From positions 1 to 47,423 of the forward strand of contig CABYNK010000002.1 of NCBI GenBank assembly GCA_902520355.1: a stretch of DNA of 47,423 nucleotides, given 5' to 3'. Below are positions 8,697 through 17,545 of the stretch, piece after piece; within the stretch, counting starts at the first letter, position 1; each line of letters opens with the position of its first letter. Both the position numbers and the translations under genes were made by a program. The notes beneath the pieces are model-generated. The model searched no databases. It was not told the origin of the DNA and saw nothing but the letters and a program-made list of their open reading frames with translations. Source of the DNA: an uncultured Pelagibacteraceae bacterium. Lineage in GTDB: Bacteria > Pseudomonadota > Alphaproteobacteria > Pelagibacterales > Pelagibacteraceae.

Positions 8697-9681
8697 TTTT
8701 TCCTGCTTGAGCTAGATTCTCCAATGATTTTGTCATCGTGATCATTCCATCTTTTACTGCAGTCTGCATGATGCTTGGTATTTGATGAATTTTTGCTTCT
8801 CTGATTAAGTTTTGTATTGGAGCATTACATTTCATTACTTCAAAAGCACCAACTCGACCGAGTCCATCTTTAGTTTTTAATAACCTTTGTGTTACAACCA
8901 TTTTTAAAGATGTTGATAATTGTGCACGTATTTGAGCTTGTTGTTCTGGCGGAAATACGTCAATTATTCTGTTAATTGTATTTGGTGCTCCACTAGTATG
9001 AAGTGTTCCAAATACTAAATGTCCAGTTTCTGCTGCAGTTAATGCTAAGCTTACAGTTTCTAAATCTCTCATCTCACCTACTAATATAACGTCAGGGTCT
9101 TCTCTAAGAGCAGCCTTTAATGCACTTGCAAATGATTGTGTTTGTTTTCCTACTTCTCTATGAGATACTATACTTTTTTGGTCAGTATGAATAAATTCTA
9201 CTGGATCCTCTACTGTTATAATATTAGCAGTTCTTGTTTTATTAATTTCATTAACAATTGCAGCGAGTGTAGTTGATTTTCCCGATCCAGTAGGTCCGGT
9301 GACCAATACTAATCCTTTATGCATATCAATTATATCGTAAAGAACATCTGGCAAATCAAATTGACCCATCTCTGGTATTTTGCTTTCTACACGTCTTAAT
9401 ACCGCTGCTGGACCATTTAAAGTTTTATAAAAATTAGCTCTAAATCTTAATCCACTTATAGTGACAGCAGAGTCTAATTCGTGGGTGTCTTGAAATTTTT
9501 TGGTTTCATGCTCATTGCAATTCGTAGTCATCATGTCGATTAGATCTTGTGGCTTAACTACAACATCCTTAATCATTACAATTTCTCCAGTTTGTCTATA
9601 AGCAAGTGGAGAACCTGATCTAATATGAAAATCTGAAATTTTTTTATTATTTTTTGCTAATTCTTCTAATTTTTCAAACAT
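8668..9681 (-). CDS. pilT: Type IV pilus retraction ATPase PilT
   Basis: 337 residues, close to the family length. Walker A is GPTGSGKST at 129-137, the Asp box TVEDPVEFIH lies near 156-165, Walker B is DVILVGEMRD near 197-206, and the His box AETGHLVFGTLHT is at 217-229. A PilT-type C-terminal motif, QNLIREAK, is present. It lacks the N-terminal domains of PilB-type extension ATPases. The cytoplasmic hexamer depolymerises pili, driving twitching or DNA uptake. It leads the minor pilin operon and its 3' end overlaps the next gene by 29 bases. The 84-base gap upstream may hold the operon promoter, but I could not pick one confidently. Confidence 0.95.
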   Translation of the reverse strand: MFEKLEELAKNNKKISDFHIRSGSPLAYRQTGEIVMIKDVVVKPQDLIDMMTTNCNEHETKKFQDTHELDSAVTISGLRFRANFYKTLNGPAAVLRRVESKIPEMGQFDLPDVLYDIIDMHKGLVLVTGPTGSGKSTTLAAIVNEINKTRTANIITVEDPVEFIHTDQKSIVSHREVGKQTQSFASALKAALREDPDVILVGEMRDLETVSLALTAAETGHLVFGTLHTSGAPNTINRIIDVFPPEQQAQIRAQLSTSLKMVVTQRLLKTKDGLGRVGAFEVMKCNAPIQNLIREAKIHQIPSIMQTAVKDGMITMTKSLENLAQAGKIDAIYTKEN

Positions 9682-9765
9682 AGTATCATTTATTCACAGT
9701 TATTATCAAAAAACAATAATATACTTTAACTAATTTAACCAGATTAGGTCGTTGTTTGATCTAAA

Positions 9766-11565
9766 TTAAAATATCGATTTATAATATAGTTTAGCTTGAG
9801 CGCCAAAGGTTTCTTGGCTTGAATAAAGACCATCTAAATTAATAGAAAGCAAACTATTTTCTATAGGTTGAAATTCATAATCTATACCTGCAGTGATAGT
9901 AATTTCTCTTGATAAATCATCATCTGCTTGATACTCCGCTAATACATTGTTAACACGAAACTCTTGAGTATTTTCCATAATTGCTTCTCTGAAATCAGCA
10001 AGCCAATTAAAATATAATTTTGATTTATTATCACTTAAAATTAAATATTCATCACTAAGTGCCACTGATGCATTTATAAAATCCTTTTTATTCCATTTGT
10101 AATAGTGGCTTTCTTCGTGATCAGGAGTGAAGCTGTAACCTATGGAATAACTAAAATCAGGTATCTCATCATTTAAAAACTTTGTTCCTAAAACAGCATC
10201 ATAATTAAAATAATCATCCTCTATATCTAAAGATCCGCTAGTGGTTGTGTTCGTAAGAATTCTTCTTGTACTTTTATTTAACGTTACGCCCATTACAAAA
10301 AAGGTTTCAGAATTTGAATTAAATTTAGTTAGTTTTTCATCTAAAAGTAGACCAGCTGAAATGCTAACACGATCTATATTATGATCTTTAGAAAATTCTT
10401 GTCTTCCGGTTTCAATGGAGAGTATCTGATTTGAGTTTTGCCCAGGTTGAATTATGTTTGCTCCAGCTCTTAAATTATTATGTTCCAGTCTTAAGGATTC
10501 TTTTTCTCCTTGTCTTTTTTCAAAAGATGTAAACATCTCTGTCCATGCATCTTCTTGATTTAAATATTGTTCGCTTCTTTTAAATTTACTAATTGATTTT
10601 CTTAAATTAATTGATTTTTGCCCAAGTAACTCATCTAAAATTTCATTTCCTCCTTGTCCTACTGAACCAACAGAGCCTTTAACTATAATATTTCCATCAA
10701 GATCTTCTAAATCATAATCTCCTCCACCAGTGGTATCATAATAATACGATTGTCCCATACCATGGTTTACTTTTATCGTATGACCAGATTGTGTAATGTT
10801 AATCTTTCCAATAACAATACCACTATCCTTTAAGATTAATGTTGCTCCAGTAGCTCCTTCATCTGTTGACAGTGTAATTGCATTTTGAGATGGACCATCT
10901 TTATTTTCAATTTTTCCACTGTTAGTTAAAGTTGCTGAACCACCCGCTACAACTACTGCACTTTCTGAAGTATGGTAAATATGTCCACCTTTAAAGTTAT
11001 TTATAGTAACATTGGTGGAGCTATTATCACTTTTAATTGTATTAGTATCATCGTCACTAGAGTCAGTTGCAAAAATTGTTCCGTAGTTATTGATAATGAT
11101 ATCGTCGACTACATCATCACTAGCCTCCAACATTGAGATTGTATTTGTATTAGCTTGAATTATTCCACCACTATTATTTGTTATGGTAGCTTTCTGGGCA
11201 TCCTTTAAATTTATTGCTTTAGAACTAGTTGCTTTAATAGTTCCAGAATTTGTAATTAGTAATCGCCCTGTTTCAGAATCAGCAGCTTGAATAGCATTAG
11301 AGTTTGTTGCTGAAACTGTTGCTCCAGATTCAACAACTATAGTTGTGTTCGCATGATTATTTGTCTTAATGGAGCTAGCAGATCTTTCAAGGGTAAAAGA
11401 GCTTTTAACTGTTACATCAGTATCATCACCAGCAATATTCTGTTGCTCGTCTGTATTTTCAGCCACTTCATTGCCTGACCCAGTAATATTTTCTGCATAA
11501 ACAGAACTACAAAATAATATTGTAAAAAAGAATACTTTTGCAATGGCTTTAAAAAATTTTTGCAT
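9766..11565 (-). CDS. Autotransporter-like outer-membrane protein
   Basis: 599 residues. A signal peptide is seen at 1-24 (ends SSVYA). Residues about 50-290 are Asn/Thr/Ser/Gly-rich with repeated short units of the type 'I.NSGTI.A....AI', which suits a right-handed beta-helix passenger. Residues about 330-599 alternate polar and hydrophobic residues and end in ...AKLYYKSIF; a terminal Phe is typical of an outer-membrane beta-barrel. This reads as a type Va autotransporter with a short passenger. It is transcribed toward pilT, 84 bases upstream of it, with its own 94-base upstream gap, so it may be a separate unit. Ligand and function are unknown; surface adhesion is inference. Confidence 0.7.
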   Translation of the reverse strand: MQKFFKAIAKVFFFTILFCSSVYAENITGSGNEVAENTDEQQNIAGDDTDVTVKSSFTLERSASSIKTNNHANTTIVVESGATVSATNSNAIQAADSETGRLLITNSGTIKATSSKAINLKDAQKATITNNSGGIIQANTNTISMLEASDDVVDDIIINNYGTIFATDSSDDDTNTIKSDNSSTNVTINNFKGGHIYHTSESAVVVAGGSATLTNSGKIENKDGPSQNAITLSTDEGATGATLILKDSGIVIGKINITQSGHTIKVNHGMGQSYYYDTTGGGDYDLEDLDGNIIVKGSVGSVGQGGNEILDELLGQKSINLRKSISKFKRSEQYLNQEDAWTEMFTSFEKRQGEKESLRLEHNNLRAGANIIQPGQNSNQILSIETGRQEFSKDHNIDRVSISAGLLLDEKLTKFNSNSETFFVMGVTLNKSTRRILTNTTTSGSLDIEDDYFNYDAVLGTKFLNDEIPDFSYSIGYSFTPDHEESHYYKWNKKDFINASVALSDEYLILSDNKSKLYFNWLADFREAIMENTQEFRVNNVLAEYQADDDLSREITITAGIDYEFQPIENSLLSINLDGLYSSQETFGAQAKLYYKSIF

Positions 11566-11659
11566 AAACGAAATTTATATTAAATTTAACCTAAGTTTTC
11601 ATCTCTTAAGTTTAATTGGATAACTTTAAATTTATACATTTTTCCTAATAAATTAGTAA

Positions 11660-12004
11660 TTATTCGATTACTTCAAGTTCTTCGATTATACTCACAATCT
11701 TTTTGCCACTAATTACTGCATTTACTCTCACGCATTCATAATAAGCATACGAAGTTTCTTCTGCTATTTCTTTCATCTCCAAACATCTTGATCTGTTTTC
11801 TGTAAACAAATGTTCTGTCAATTCTGGAGGATTACCCAAATACATCATAAGACCAATGACTTCACCCTCTTTCTCGAAACCTGCTTTCTCCTCTATTTCT
11901 ACTACTCGATTTTCAACACCGATCTCAAAATTTTTAAATGCAACAAAACCTTTGTATGCAACAAAAGCTAAAATTAAATAAAAAATAAACTTAGTTTTAC
12001 TCAT
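11660..12004 (-). CDS. Small membrane-anchored protein of unknown function
   Basis: 114 residues. A single N-terminal hydrophobic segment (about 6-23, KFIFYLILAFVAYKGFVAF) is followed by a charged domain with two cysteines (RCLEMKE and YECVRV). It looks like a bitopic inner-membrane protein or an uncleaved signal anchor with a periplasmic domain. No family recognised. It begins 12 bases after msrB stops, so it is probably the last gene of the cassette that starts at 16370. Confidence 0.65.
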   Translation of the reverse strand: MSKTKFIFYLILAFVAYKGFVAFKNFEIGVENRVVEIEEKAGFEKEGEVIGLMMYLGNPPELTEHLFTENRSRCLEMKEIAEETSYAYYECVRVNAVISGKKIVSIIEELEVIE

Positions 12005-12016
12005 TTTAATTTTACA

Positions 12017-12388
12017 TCATTTAGTCTTTTTAAAAACTAAACATATACCATTATTGCAATATCTTTTTCCGGTTGGCAAAGGTCCATCATCAAAAATGTG
12101 TCCGTGATGGGCATTGCAATTTTTACAGTGATATTCTGTTCTTACATAACCCAATAAATGATCAGTTTTAGTCTCAAATACATCTGGAAGTGATTGAAAA
12201 AATGATGGCCAACCAGAGCCACTTTCATACTTAGTTGTTGAGTTAAACAATTTTACACCACAATTTGCACAATGATAACTTCCTTCTCTTTTTTCATTAT
12301 TTAATTCACTTGAACCTGGTGGTTCTGTACCATCTTCAAACATAACTAACTTTTGTTCAGCCGAGAGATTTGAATTCTTTTTATTCAT
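12017..12388 (-). CDS. msrB: Peptide-methionine (R)-S-oxide reductase MsrB
   Basis: 123 residues. It reduces methionine-R-sulfoxide in proteins. The four zinc cysteines are C40, C43, C88 and C91 (CANC, CKNC). The catalytic cysteine is C111 in GKRYCNN, the usual RYCxN context. The conserved core motifs SGSGWPSF (56-63) and HHGHIFDDGP (94-103) are present. No signal peptide, so cytoplasmic. The gene sits 3 bases after the HDAC-like gene and 12 bases before a small membrane protein, indicating operon membership. A further C116 near the active site could serve as a recycling cysteine, but that is inference. Confidence 0.95.
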   Translation of the reverse strand: MNKKNSNLSAEQKLVMFEDGTEPPGSSELNNEKREGSYHCANCGVKLFNSTTKYESGSGWPSFFQSLPDVFETKTDHLLGYVRTEYHCKNCNAHHGHIFDDGPLPTGKRYCNNGICLVFKKTK

Positions 12389-12391
12389 TAA

Positions 12392-13285
12392 TTATAATAA
12401 TTTAGCACATGATTGATGTAACAGAGAATGTAATTCTACAAGCTTTTTAGAGTCTTTATTGTAACCCCCGCCTAAAACACCACAAAGGGGTATTCCTTTA
12501 GAAAAAAAATTTTCTGTAACAATTTCATCTCTTTTTTTAATTCCCTCATCAGAAATTTTTAGTTTTCCAAGTCTGTCATCAAAATGAATATCAACACCTG
12601 CGATATAAAAAACAAAATCAAAATTTTCTTGATTTATTTGATTTAAATAAAATTTTAATATCTTTAAATATTCTTTATCCTCTAGGTCATTTTCGAGCTC
12701 CACATCACAATCACTAATAGATTTTTTTGCAGGATAATTTGATTTAGAGTGAATGCTAAAAGTAAAAACATTTTTATTATCTTTAAATATATCTGAATTA
12801 CCATTGCCTTGATGAACATCTAAATCTATAATCAAGATTTTTCCAGCTAATCCTCTATCTAATAAATATTGTGATGCTACTGCCACATCATTAAATACAC
12901 AGTAGCCTGCACCACCTTGGTAATTTGCATGATGACTGCCGCCTGCAGTATTACAAGCTACACCATAATTTATTGCTAACTTAGAGGCCAATACTGTGCC
13001 ACCAGTTGCTATAAAAGATCTTTGAACTACACTATCAACTAATGGAAATCCTATTTTTTTTACACTAATTTCATCCAAAGTTTTATTTTTAATATGATTA
13101 ATATATTCCTCTGAATGAGCTCTCTTTAAAGTTTCAACTGAACATGGGTATGGTTCGTGAAATTTTTTTACAATTTTATTGCTAATTAAATAATCTGCAA
13201 GATCACTAAATTTATTTATTGGAAATTTATGATCATCACCAATTTTTGCAAAATAATCTTTGTGGTTAACTACTGGTAATTCCAT
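12392..13285 (-). CDS. Histone deacetylase-fold amidohydrolase (class I/II HDAC family)
   Basis: 297 residues. The fold signatures are clear: the charge-relay pair H118-H119 in AGGSHHA, zinc ligands D156 and H158 in DLDVHQGNG, a third ligand D232 in AGVDIHFDDRLG, and the GGGY motif ending in Y275. Bacterial members deacetylate small acetylated amines or ketone-like substrates (acetylpolyamine amidohydrolase, AcuC type); the substrate here cannot be read from sequence. It is packed between a D-2-hydroxyacid dehydrogenase (2 bases) and msrB (3 bases). A role in turning over an acetylated nitrogen compound handled by the neighbouring oxidoreductase and transporter is inference. Confidence 0.88.
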   Translation of the reverse strand: MELPVVNHKDYFAKIGDDHKFPINKFSDLADYLISNKIVKKFHEPYPCSVETLKRAHSEEYINHIKNKTLDEISVKKIGFPLVDSVVQRSFIATGGTVLASKLAINYGVACNTAGGSHHANYQGGAGYCVFNDVAVASQYLLDRGLAGKILIIDLDVHQGNGNSDIFKDNKNVFTFSIHSKSNYPAKKSISDCDVELENDLEDKEYLKILKFYLNQINQENFDFVFYIAGVDIHFDDRLGKLKISDEGIKKRDEIVTENFFSKGIPLCGVLGGGYNKDSKKLVELHSLLHQSCAKLL

Positions 13286-13287
13286 TT

Positions 13288-14238
13288 TTATTCAATAACA
13301 CGTATTGGTTTACCGTTTACACAAGATTCCAAAGACTCAATCATTTGAGTATAATAAATTTGATAATTCTCAGCGGTCACATATCCAATATGAGGAGTTA
13401 ATAATGCATTTGGTAAAAATCTGAGTTTATTATTTTCGGGTAGAGGTTCCTTTTCATAAACGTCTAACCCAGCTCCAGCTATTTCATTTGTGGATAATGC
13501 AATTATTAAATCATCCTCGTTTATTATTGGTCCTCTTGAGGTATTAATTAAAAAAGCAGTTTTTTTCATTTTGTCCATTTCTTTAATTGTAATACAGTTC
13601 TTGTATCTCTCACCACCTTGGACATGAATGGATAAAAAATCTGAGCTCTTAATTAAATCTTCTTTGCTACTAGGCAAAACATCTAATTCCTTACAAGTAT
13701 CTAAATTCAGATTTTCACTCCAGGCCATCACCTGCATGCCAAATGCTTTTCCAATTTTTGCAACTTGAGATCCAACTTTTCCAAGACCAATCAAACCAAG
13801 TATTTTTCCTTTCAATTCTACTCCGATAGTAGACTGCCAATATCCTTGATACATATTGTCTATTTCTTCTTTAAAATTTCTCGCTAGTCCAAGTATTAAA
13901 GCCCAGGTTAATTCAGGTGTTGGATTTATATTGCTTTCAGTTCCACTGACAATTATTTTTCTTTTTTTCGCAGAGACGAGATCGATTGACTTATTTTTTA
14001 AACCACTTGTAATTATAAATTTTAATTTAGTCAGATTTTCAATTAAATTTTTTGTAATTGGTGTTCTTTCTCTCATAATCAATAAGGCTTCAAATTCAGA
14101 TAATTTATCAAGAGCATCTGCTTCATCCTCAAACGGTTCACTAAAAATTTTGATTTCATACTTTCCTGATAATTTTTCAATATCAACAAATTGGTGAGAG
14201 ACATTTTGATAGTCGTCTAAGATAGCTACTTTAAGCAT
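13288..14238 (-). CDS. D-isomer-specific 2-hydroxyacid dehydrogenase (NAD-dependent)
   Basis: 316 residues. Rossmann motif G151-L-G-K-V-G156 lies in GLIGLGKVGS, and the catalytic triad is R235 (NTSRGP), E264 (YEKEPLP) and H283 (TPHIGY), as in the D-2-hydroxyacid dehydrogenase / 3-phosphoglycerate dehydrogenase family. The regulatory C-terminal domains of SerA are absent, so a ketoacid/hydroxyacid interconversion is more likely than serine synthesis. Its start lies 8 bases inside the end of the DMT transporter gene and it stops 2 bases before the HDAC-like gene. One possible role is reducing the 2-oxoacid made by the FAD dehydrogenase upstream; this is inference. Confidence 0.88.
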   Translation of the reverse strand: MLKVAILDDYQNVSHQFVDIEKLSGKYEIKIFSEPFEDEADALDKLSEFEALLIMRERTPITKNLIENLTKLKFIITSGLKNKSIDLVSAKKRKIIVSGTESNINPTPELTWALILGLARNFKEEIDNMYQGYWQSTIGVELKGKILGLIGLGKVGSQVAKIGKAFGMQVMAWSENLNLDTCKELDVLPSSKEDLIKSSDFLSIHVQGGERYKNCITIKEMDKMKKTAFLINTSRGPIINEDDLIIALSTNEIAGAGLDVYEKEPLPENNKLRFLPNALLTPHIGYVTAENYQIYYTQMIESLESCVNGKPIRVIE

Positions 14239-15124
14239 TTTTAATTTCCTTATTTGATAAAAATAAACCTAATATAATCAAAATCGCTCCAATCAAGTGA
14301 AAAAATTTAAATTGTTCATTATAAAATAATATTGCCATTATTGTGCTGAACAATGGAATTAAAGATAAGAAAATACCTGCTCTATTCGCTCCAATGATAG
14401 AAACAGCACCTGCCCAACAGTAGTAAGATCCTATGCTTGGAAATAGAGCTAAAAATATTAGGGTATAGATTATATTTATATCAAACGTAATTAATTCACC
14501 ATTTGAGTACTCATATAAGAATTGTGGGAACACACTGATTAAACCGAATGTGCAAATAACGTGAACCAAAGTTAATAACGGGAGAGTAAACTTTTTTTTC
14601 TTTAAGAGAGTTGAATAAACCCCCCAAGTAATAACTCCGCCTATCATTATCAAATCTCCTTTGTTGAAATTAAGTGCAAATAAAATTTCTAAATTAAGTC
14701 TGGTGATAATAGCTAAAATACCACACACTGAAATAATAAGACCCAAAATTTGAAATTTATTAGTTTTTTCAACTTTAAATAAAAAACAAAGTAAAATTAT
14801 TATAGCTGGAATAGCCGTATTAAAAAGAGATGCATTTATAACTTGGGTATAAATTAAAGATAAGTAAGTAAAAGAATTAAACAAACCAACGCTTGTAAAA
14901 CCCAGAAAGAATAATAGAGGTAAATTATTTAAAATTGTATCTTTATATTTAATTACTTCTTTGTAGGTGAAAGGTAACAATATAATCCAAACAAGTGACC
15001 AACGATAAAATACTAAAGATAAAGGAGGTATATCAACCAAGAAAGCATACTTTCCAACCATAAAATTACCAGCCCAAAATAGTGTAGCGCATACCAGCAT
15101 TATATACGCTTTGGTATTTTGCAT
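14231..15124 (-). CDS. EamA/DMT-superfamily transporter
   Basis: 297 residues, with ten hydrophobic segments in two similar halves, as in the 10-TM EamA drug/metabolite transporters. The N-terminal motif (CATLFWAGNFMVGKYA) and the GVYSTLLKKK turn at the start of the second half are typical. Inner membrane; family members export or import amino acids, nucleotides and other metabolites. It lies 4 bases after the FAD dehydrogenase gene and overlaps the hydroxyacid dehydrogenase by 8 bases. The substrate is unknown; the context suggests an amino acid or related organic acid. Confidence 0.88.
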   Translation of the reverse strand: MQNTKAYIMLVCATLFWAGNFMVGKYAFLVDIPPLSLVFYRWSLVWIILLPFTYKEVIKYKDTILNNLPLLFFLGFTSVGLFNSFTYLSLIYTQVINASLFNTAIPAIIILLCFLFKVEKTNKFQILGLIISVCGILAIITRLNLEILFALNFNKGDLIMIGGVITWGVYSTLLKKKKFTLPLLTLVHVICTFGLISVFPQFLYEYSNGELITFDINIIYTLIFLALFPSIGSYYCWAGAVSIIGANRAGIFLSLIPLFSTIMAILFYNEQFKFFHLIGAILIILGLFLSNKEIKNA

Positions 15125-15128
15125 CTAA

Positions 15129-16370
15129 CTAGTTAAATCTTGTTGAGCTATAAGGGGCTAAATTTAAATTGGTGTTTTCTTTAGCTATCATTCCAGAAAC
15201 AATCTTTCCAGATATTGGTCCTAATGTCCATCCTAAATGATGATGACCAAAACAATAAAATACATTTTTATGATTTTTTGATGGACCCATAACTGGTAAA
15301 AAATCAGGTAATGTTGGTCTAAATCCTAACCACTCATCTTCATGATCAGGTAAATCTCCTAACATGTATTCTGCATTGTTAATCAAGTTTTTGATACGGG
15401 ATTTTGATAAAGGATTTTTCAATCCTCCAAACTCTACTGTGCCTACAACTCTTAATCCTTGTTCCATTGGCGTAATACCAAACCCTCGATTTGAAAAAAT
15501 AACTGGTCTTTGTAAAAGATGGTCACAATCTTTAAAATGAACATGGTAACCACGCTCAGTATCTAATGGTATTTTTTCATCTAAATTGTCAGTTAATTTT
15601 TTTGAAAAGGCACCACAGGCTATCACTACTCTATCAAATAAAAATTTTTCTGTCTCAGACTTTAAAATTGGATGTTCATCTTGAAATTCCATACTTTTAA
15701 TATCCAACTTTTTAAATTCTCCTCCCTTTTTAAGAAATAAATCAAAAAATTTTAAAAGTATTTTTTTTGGATTTCTTGCATGTCTTGCATATGGATAATA
15801 AACACCAGCATGATAAAAAGGTTTTATATTAGGCTCAAGATCGTGAATTTCTTTTTTATTCACAAGTTGTTGCTTAACACCTAATTCTTTTCTAACATTA
15901 ATTTCTAATTCTCTACTTTTCAGATCTTGGTCATTCCAAATATATAAGATTCCTTTATTTTCAACTAAACCATCTATATTAATTTCATCAAATAACTCAT
16001 CGTAAGCAGGTAGGGCTAAATCTAAAATTTGATGCATATTTTTTGCAGTATGCATCATTTTATTTTTTGATGTGTTCAATATGAATTTCATAAACCATGG
16101 GATCATTTTTGGAACATAATTCCATTTAAGAGCAAGAGGTCCTGTGGAGCTCATCAGCATTGCTGGAACATCTAATAAAATGTCAGTTCTATTTAAAGAT
16201 AATGAAGCATAAGGAGAAAAATGACCAGCATTCCCATAAGATGCTGCGGGGCTTCCAGGATTTTCTCTATCAAAAATCGTTACTTCAAAACCCTTTTTTT
16301 GAAGAAACAAAGCATTAGAAATTCCTTGAATACCGGCCCCAATAATACCTACTTTAAGTTTGTTAATCAT
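15129..16370 (-). CDS. FAD-dependent D-amino acid dehydrogenase-like oxidoreductase (DAO family)
   Basis: 413 residues, matching DadA length (about 415-430). FAD-binding Rossmann motif GIIGAGIQG (8-16; G11, G13, G16) is followed by an acidic strand end (TIFDREN). The C-terminal motif CFGHHHLGWTLGPISGKIV resembles the DadA GHGTLGWT substrate/FAD region. Such enzymes oxidise D-amino acids or secondary amines to 2-oxoacids and pass electrons to the respiratory chain. It is the first gene of the tight cassette running down to msrB; the 50-base gap from rodA is the natural place for a promoter. Dipeptide or opine oxidase activity cannot be excluded. Confidence 0.82.
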   Translation of the reverse strand: MINKLKVGIIGAGIQGISNALFLQKKGFEVTIFDRENPGSPAASYGNAGHFSPYASLSLNRTDILLDVPAMLMSSTGPLALKWNYVPKMIPWFMKFILNTSKNKMMHTAKNMHQILDLALPAYDELFDEINIDGLVENKGILYIWNDQDLKSRELEINVRKELGVKQQLVNKKEIHDLEPNIKPFYHAGVYYPYARHARNPKKILLKFFDLFLKKGGEFKKLDIKSMEFQDEHPILKSETEKFLFDRVVIACGAFSKKLTDNLDEKIPLDTERGYHVHFKDCDHLLQRPVIFSNRGFGITPMEQGLRVVGTVEFGGLKNPLSKSRIKNLINNAEYMLGDLPDHEDEWLGFRPTLPDFLPVMGPSKNHKNVFYCFGHHHLGWTLGPISGKIVSGMIAKENTNLNLAPYSSTRFN

Positions 16371-16420
16371 ATGACAATTATATTATGAAATATTAATTTT
16401 GATTAAGCGACAAATTATAC

Positions 16421-17545
16421 TTATGCAATGGATTGTTGACTATGAGTTTTGGCACTCATTACAATTCCAAATCCTATCATCGTGGCTAACATTGACGATC
16501 CACCATATGACATTATGGGTAATGGTGAACCTACAATAGGAAGTAAACCTAGAACCATGCTCATATTAATTACAATATATATAAAAATCGACGTTCCAAA
16601 GCTGTAACAAAATAATTTTGCAAAATAACTTCTGGAAAGCGCACCTATTCTGATAACTCGATAAATTATAATACTATAAATTAAGAGTAACAAAACTGAC
16701 CCTATAAAACCAAATTCTTCTGAAAAAAGGGTAAATATAAAGTCTGTATGTTTCTCTGGAAGAAATTCTAGATAACTTTGTGTTCCTTTTAGAAAACCTT
16801 TACCAGTGAAACCTCCTGATCCAACTGCAATTTTGGATTGAATAATCTGATAACCAGCTCCTAAGGGATCTCTATCTGGATTTAGAAAAGTTAATACTCT
16901 AAGTTTTTGATAAGGTTTTAGAAAAGAAATGATAATTGGTAATGAAATGATTGATAGTAAACAAGAATAAAAAAAATATTTATGATTTAATCCAGCAAAC
17001 CACAATACAACAATACCACTAATTGCAATAAGTAATGAAGTACCCAAATCTGGTTGTATAATCACTAAACTCATTGGAACAAAAATAATTATTAAGGAGA
17101 AACTAATACTATAAAAAGAGTTAACGTGTTGCGCTTTCATTCGATGAAAATATTTTGCAAGACATAAAATGATAAAAATTTTCATTAATTCAGATGGCTG
17201 AATATTTAAAAAATATAAATCAATCCATCTTTTAGATCCTGATGCAGTGATACCAAAATTTATAGTCCAAATTAACATTCCTAAAATAATTGCGTAAGAT
17301 AAATAACCAAGAGAAAACCAAAATTTTATATTGATAAATGAAATCACAATCATCATTGAGAAAAAAATAACAAATTTTATGAAGTGACTTCTTGTATGAA
17401 ATAAAACTTCACCCCCATCAGTAGAGTACATTGTTGCAAGACTAATAAATCCAAGAATTAGAAGACATGATAAAAGGATATAATCTAAATTTCCAAATTT
17501 TTGAAAAAAACCATTTTTGTTATTAAATCGTCTGTATTGGTACAT
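16421..17545 (-). CDS. rodA: Rod-shape SEDS peptidoglycan glycosyltransferase RodA
   Basis: 374 residues, about ten membrane segments. SEDS signatures are visible: KRWIDLYFLNIQPSELMKI near 108-126, then EKHTDFIFTLFSEEFG near 262-277, and PIMSYGGSSM near 344-353. RodA polymerises lipid II into glycan strands with PBP2. Its start overlaps the stop of mrdA by one base (TAATG), consistent with coupled production of the two partners. It is the last gene of the mreBCD-mrdA-rodA run. Confidence 0.96.
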   Translation of the reverse strand: MYQYRRFNNKNGFFQKFGNLDYILLSCLLILGFISLATMYSTDGGEVLFHTRSHFIKFVIFFSMMIVISFINIKFWFSLGYLSYAIILGMLIWTINFGITASGSKRWIDLYFLNIQPSELMKIFIILCLAKYFHRMKAQHVNSFYSISFSLIIIFVPMSLVIIQPDLGTSLLIAISGIVVLWFAGLNHKYFFYSCLLSIISLPIIISFLKPYQKLRVLTFLNPDRDPLGAGYQIIQSKIAVGSGGFTGKGFLKGTQSYLEFLPEKHTDFIFTLFSEEFGFIGSVLLLLIYSIIIYRVIRIGALSRSYFAKLFCYSFGTSIFIYIVINMSMVLGLLPIVGSPLPIMSYGGSSMLATMIGFGIVMSAKTHSQQSIA

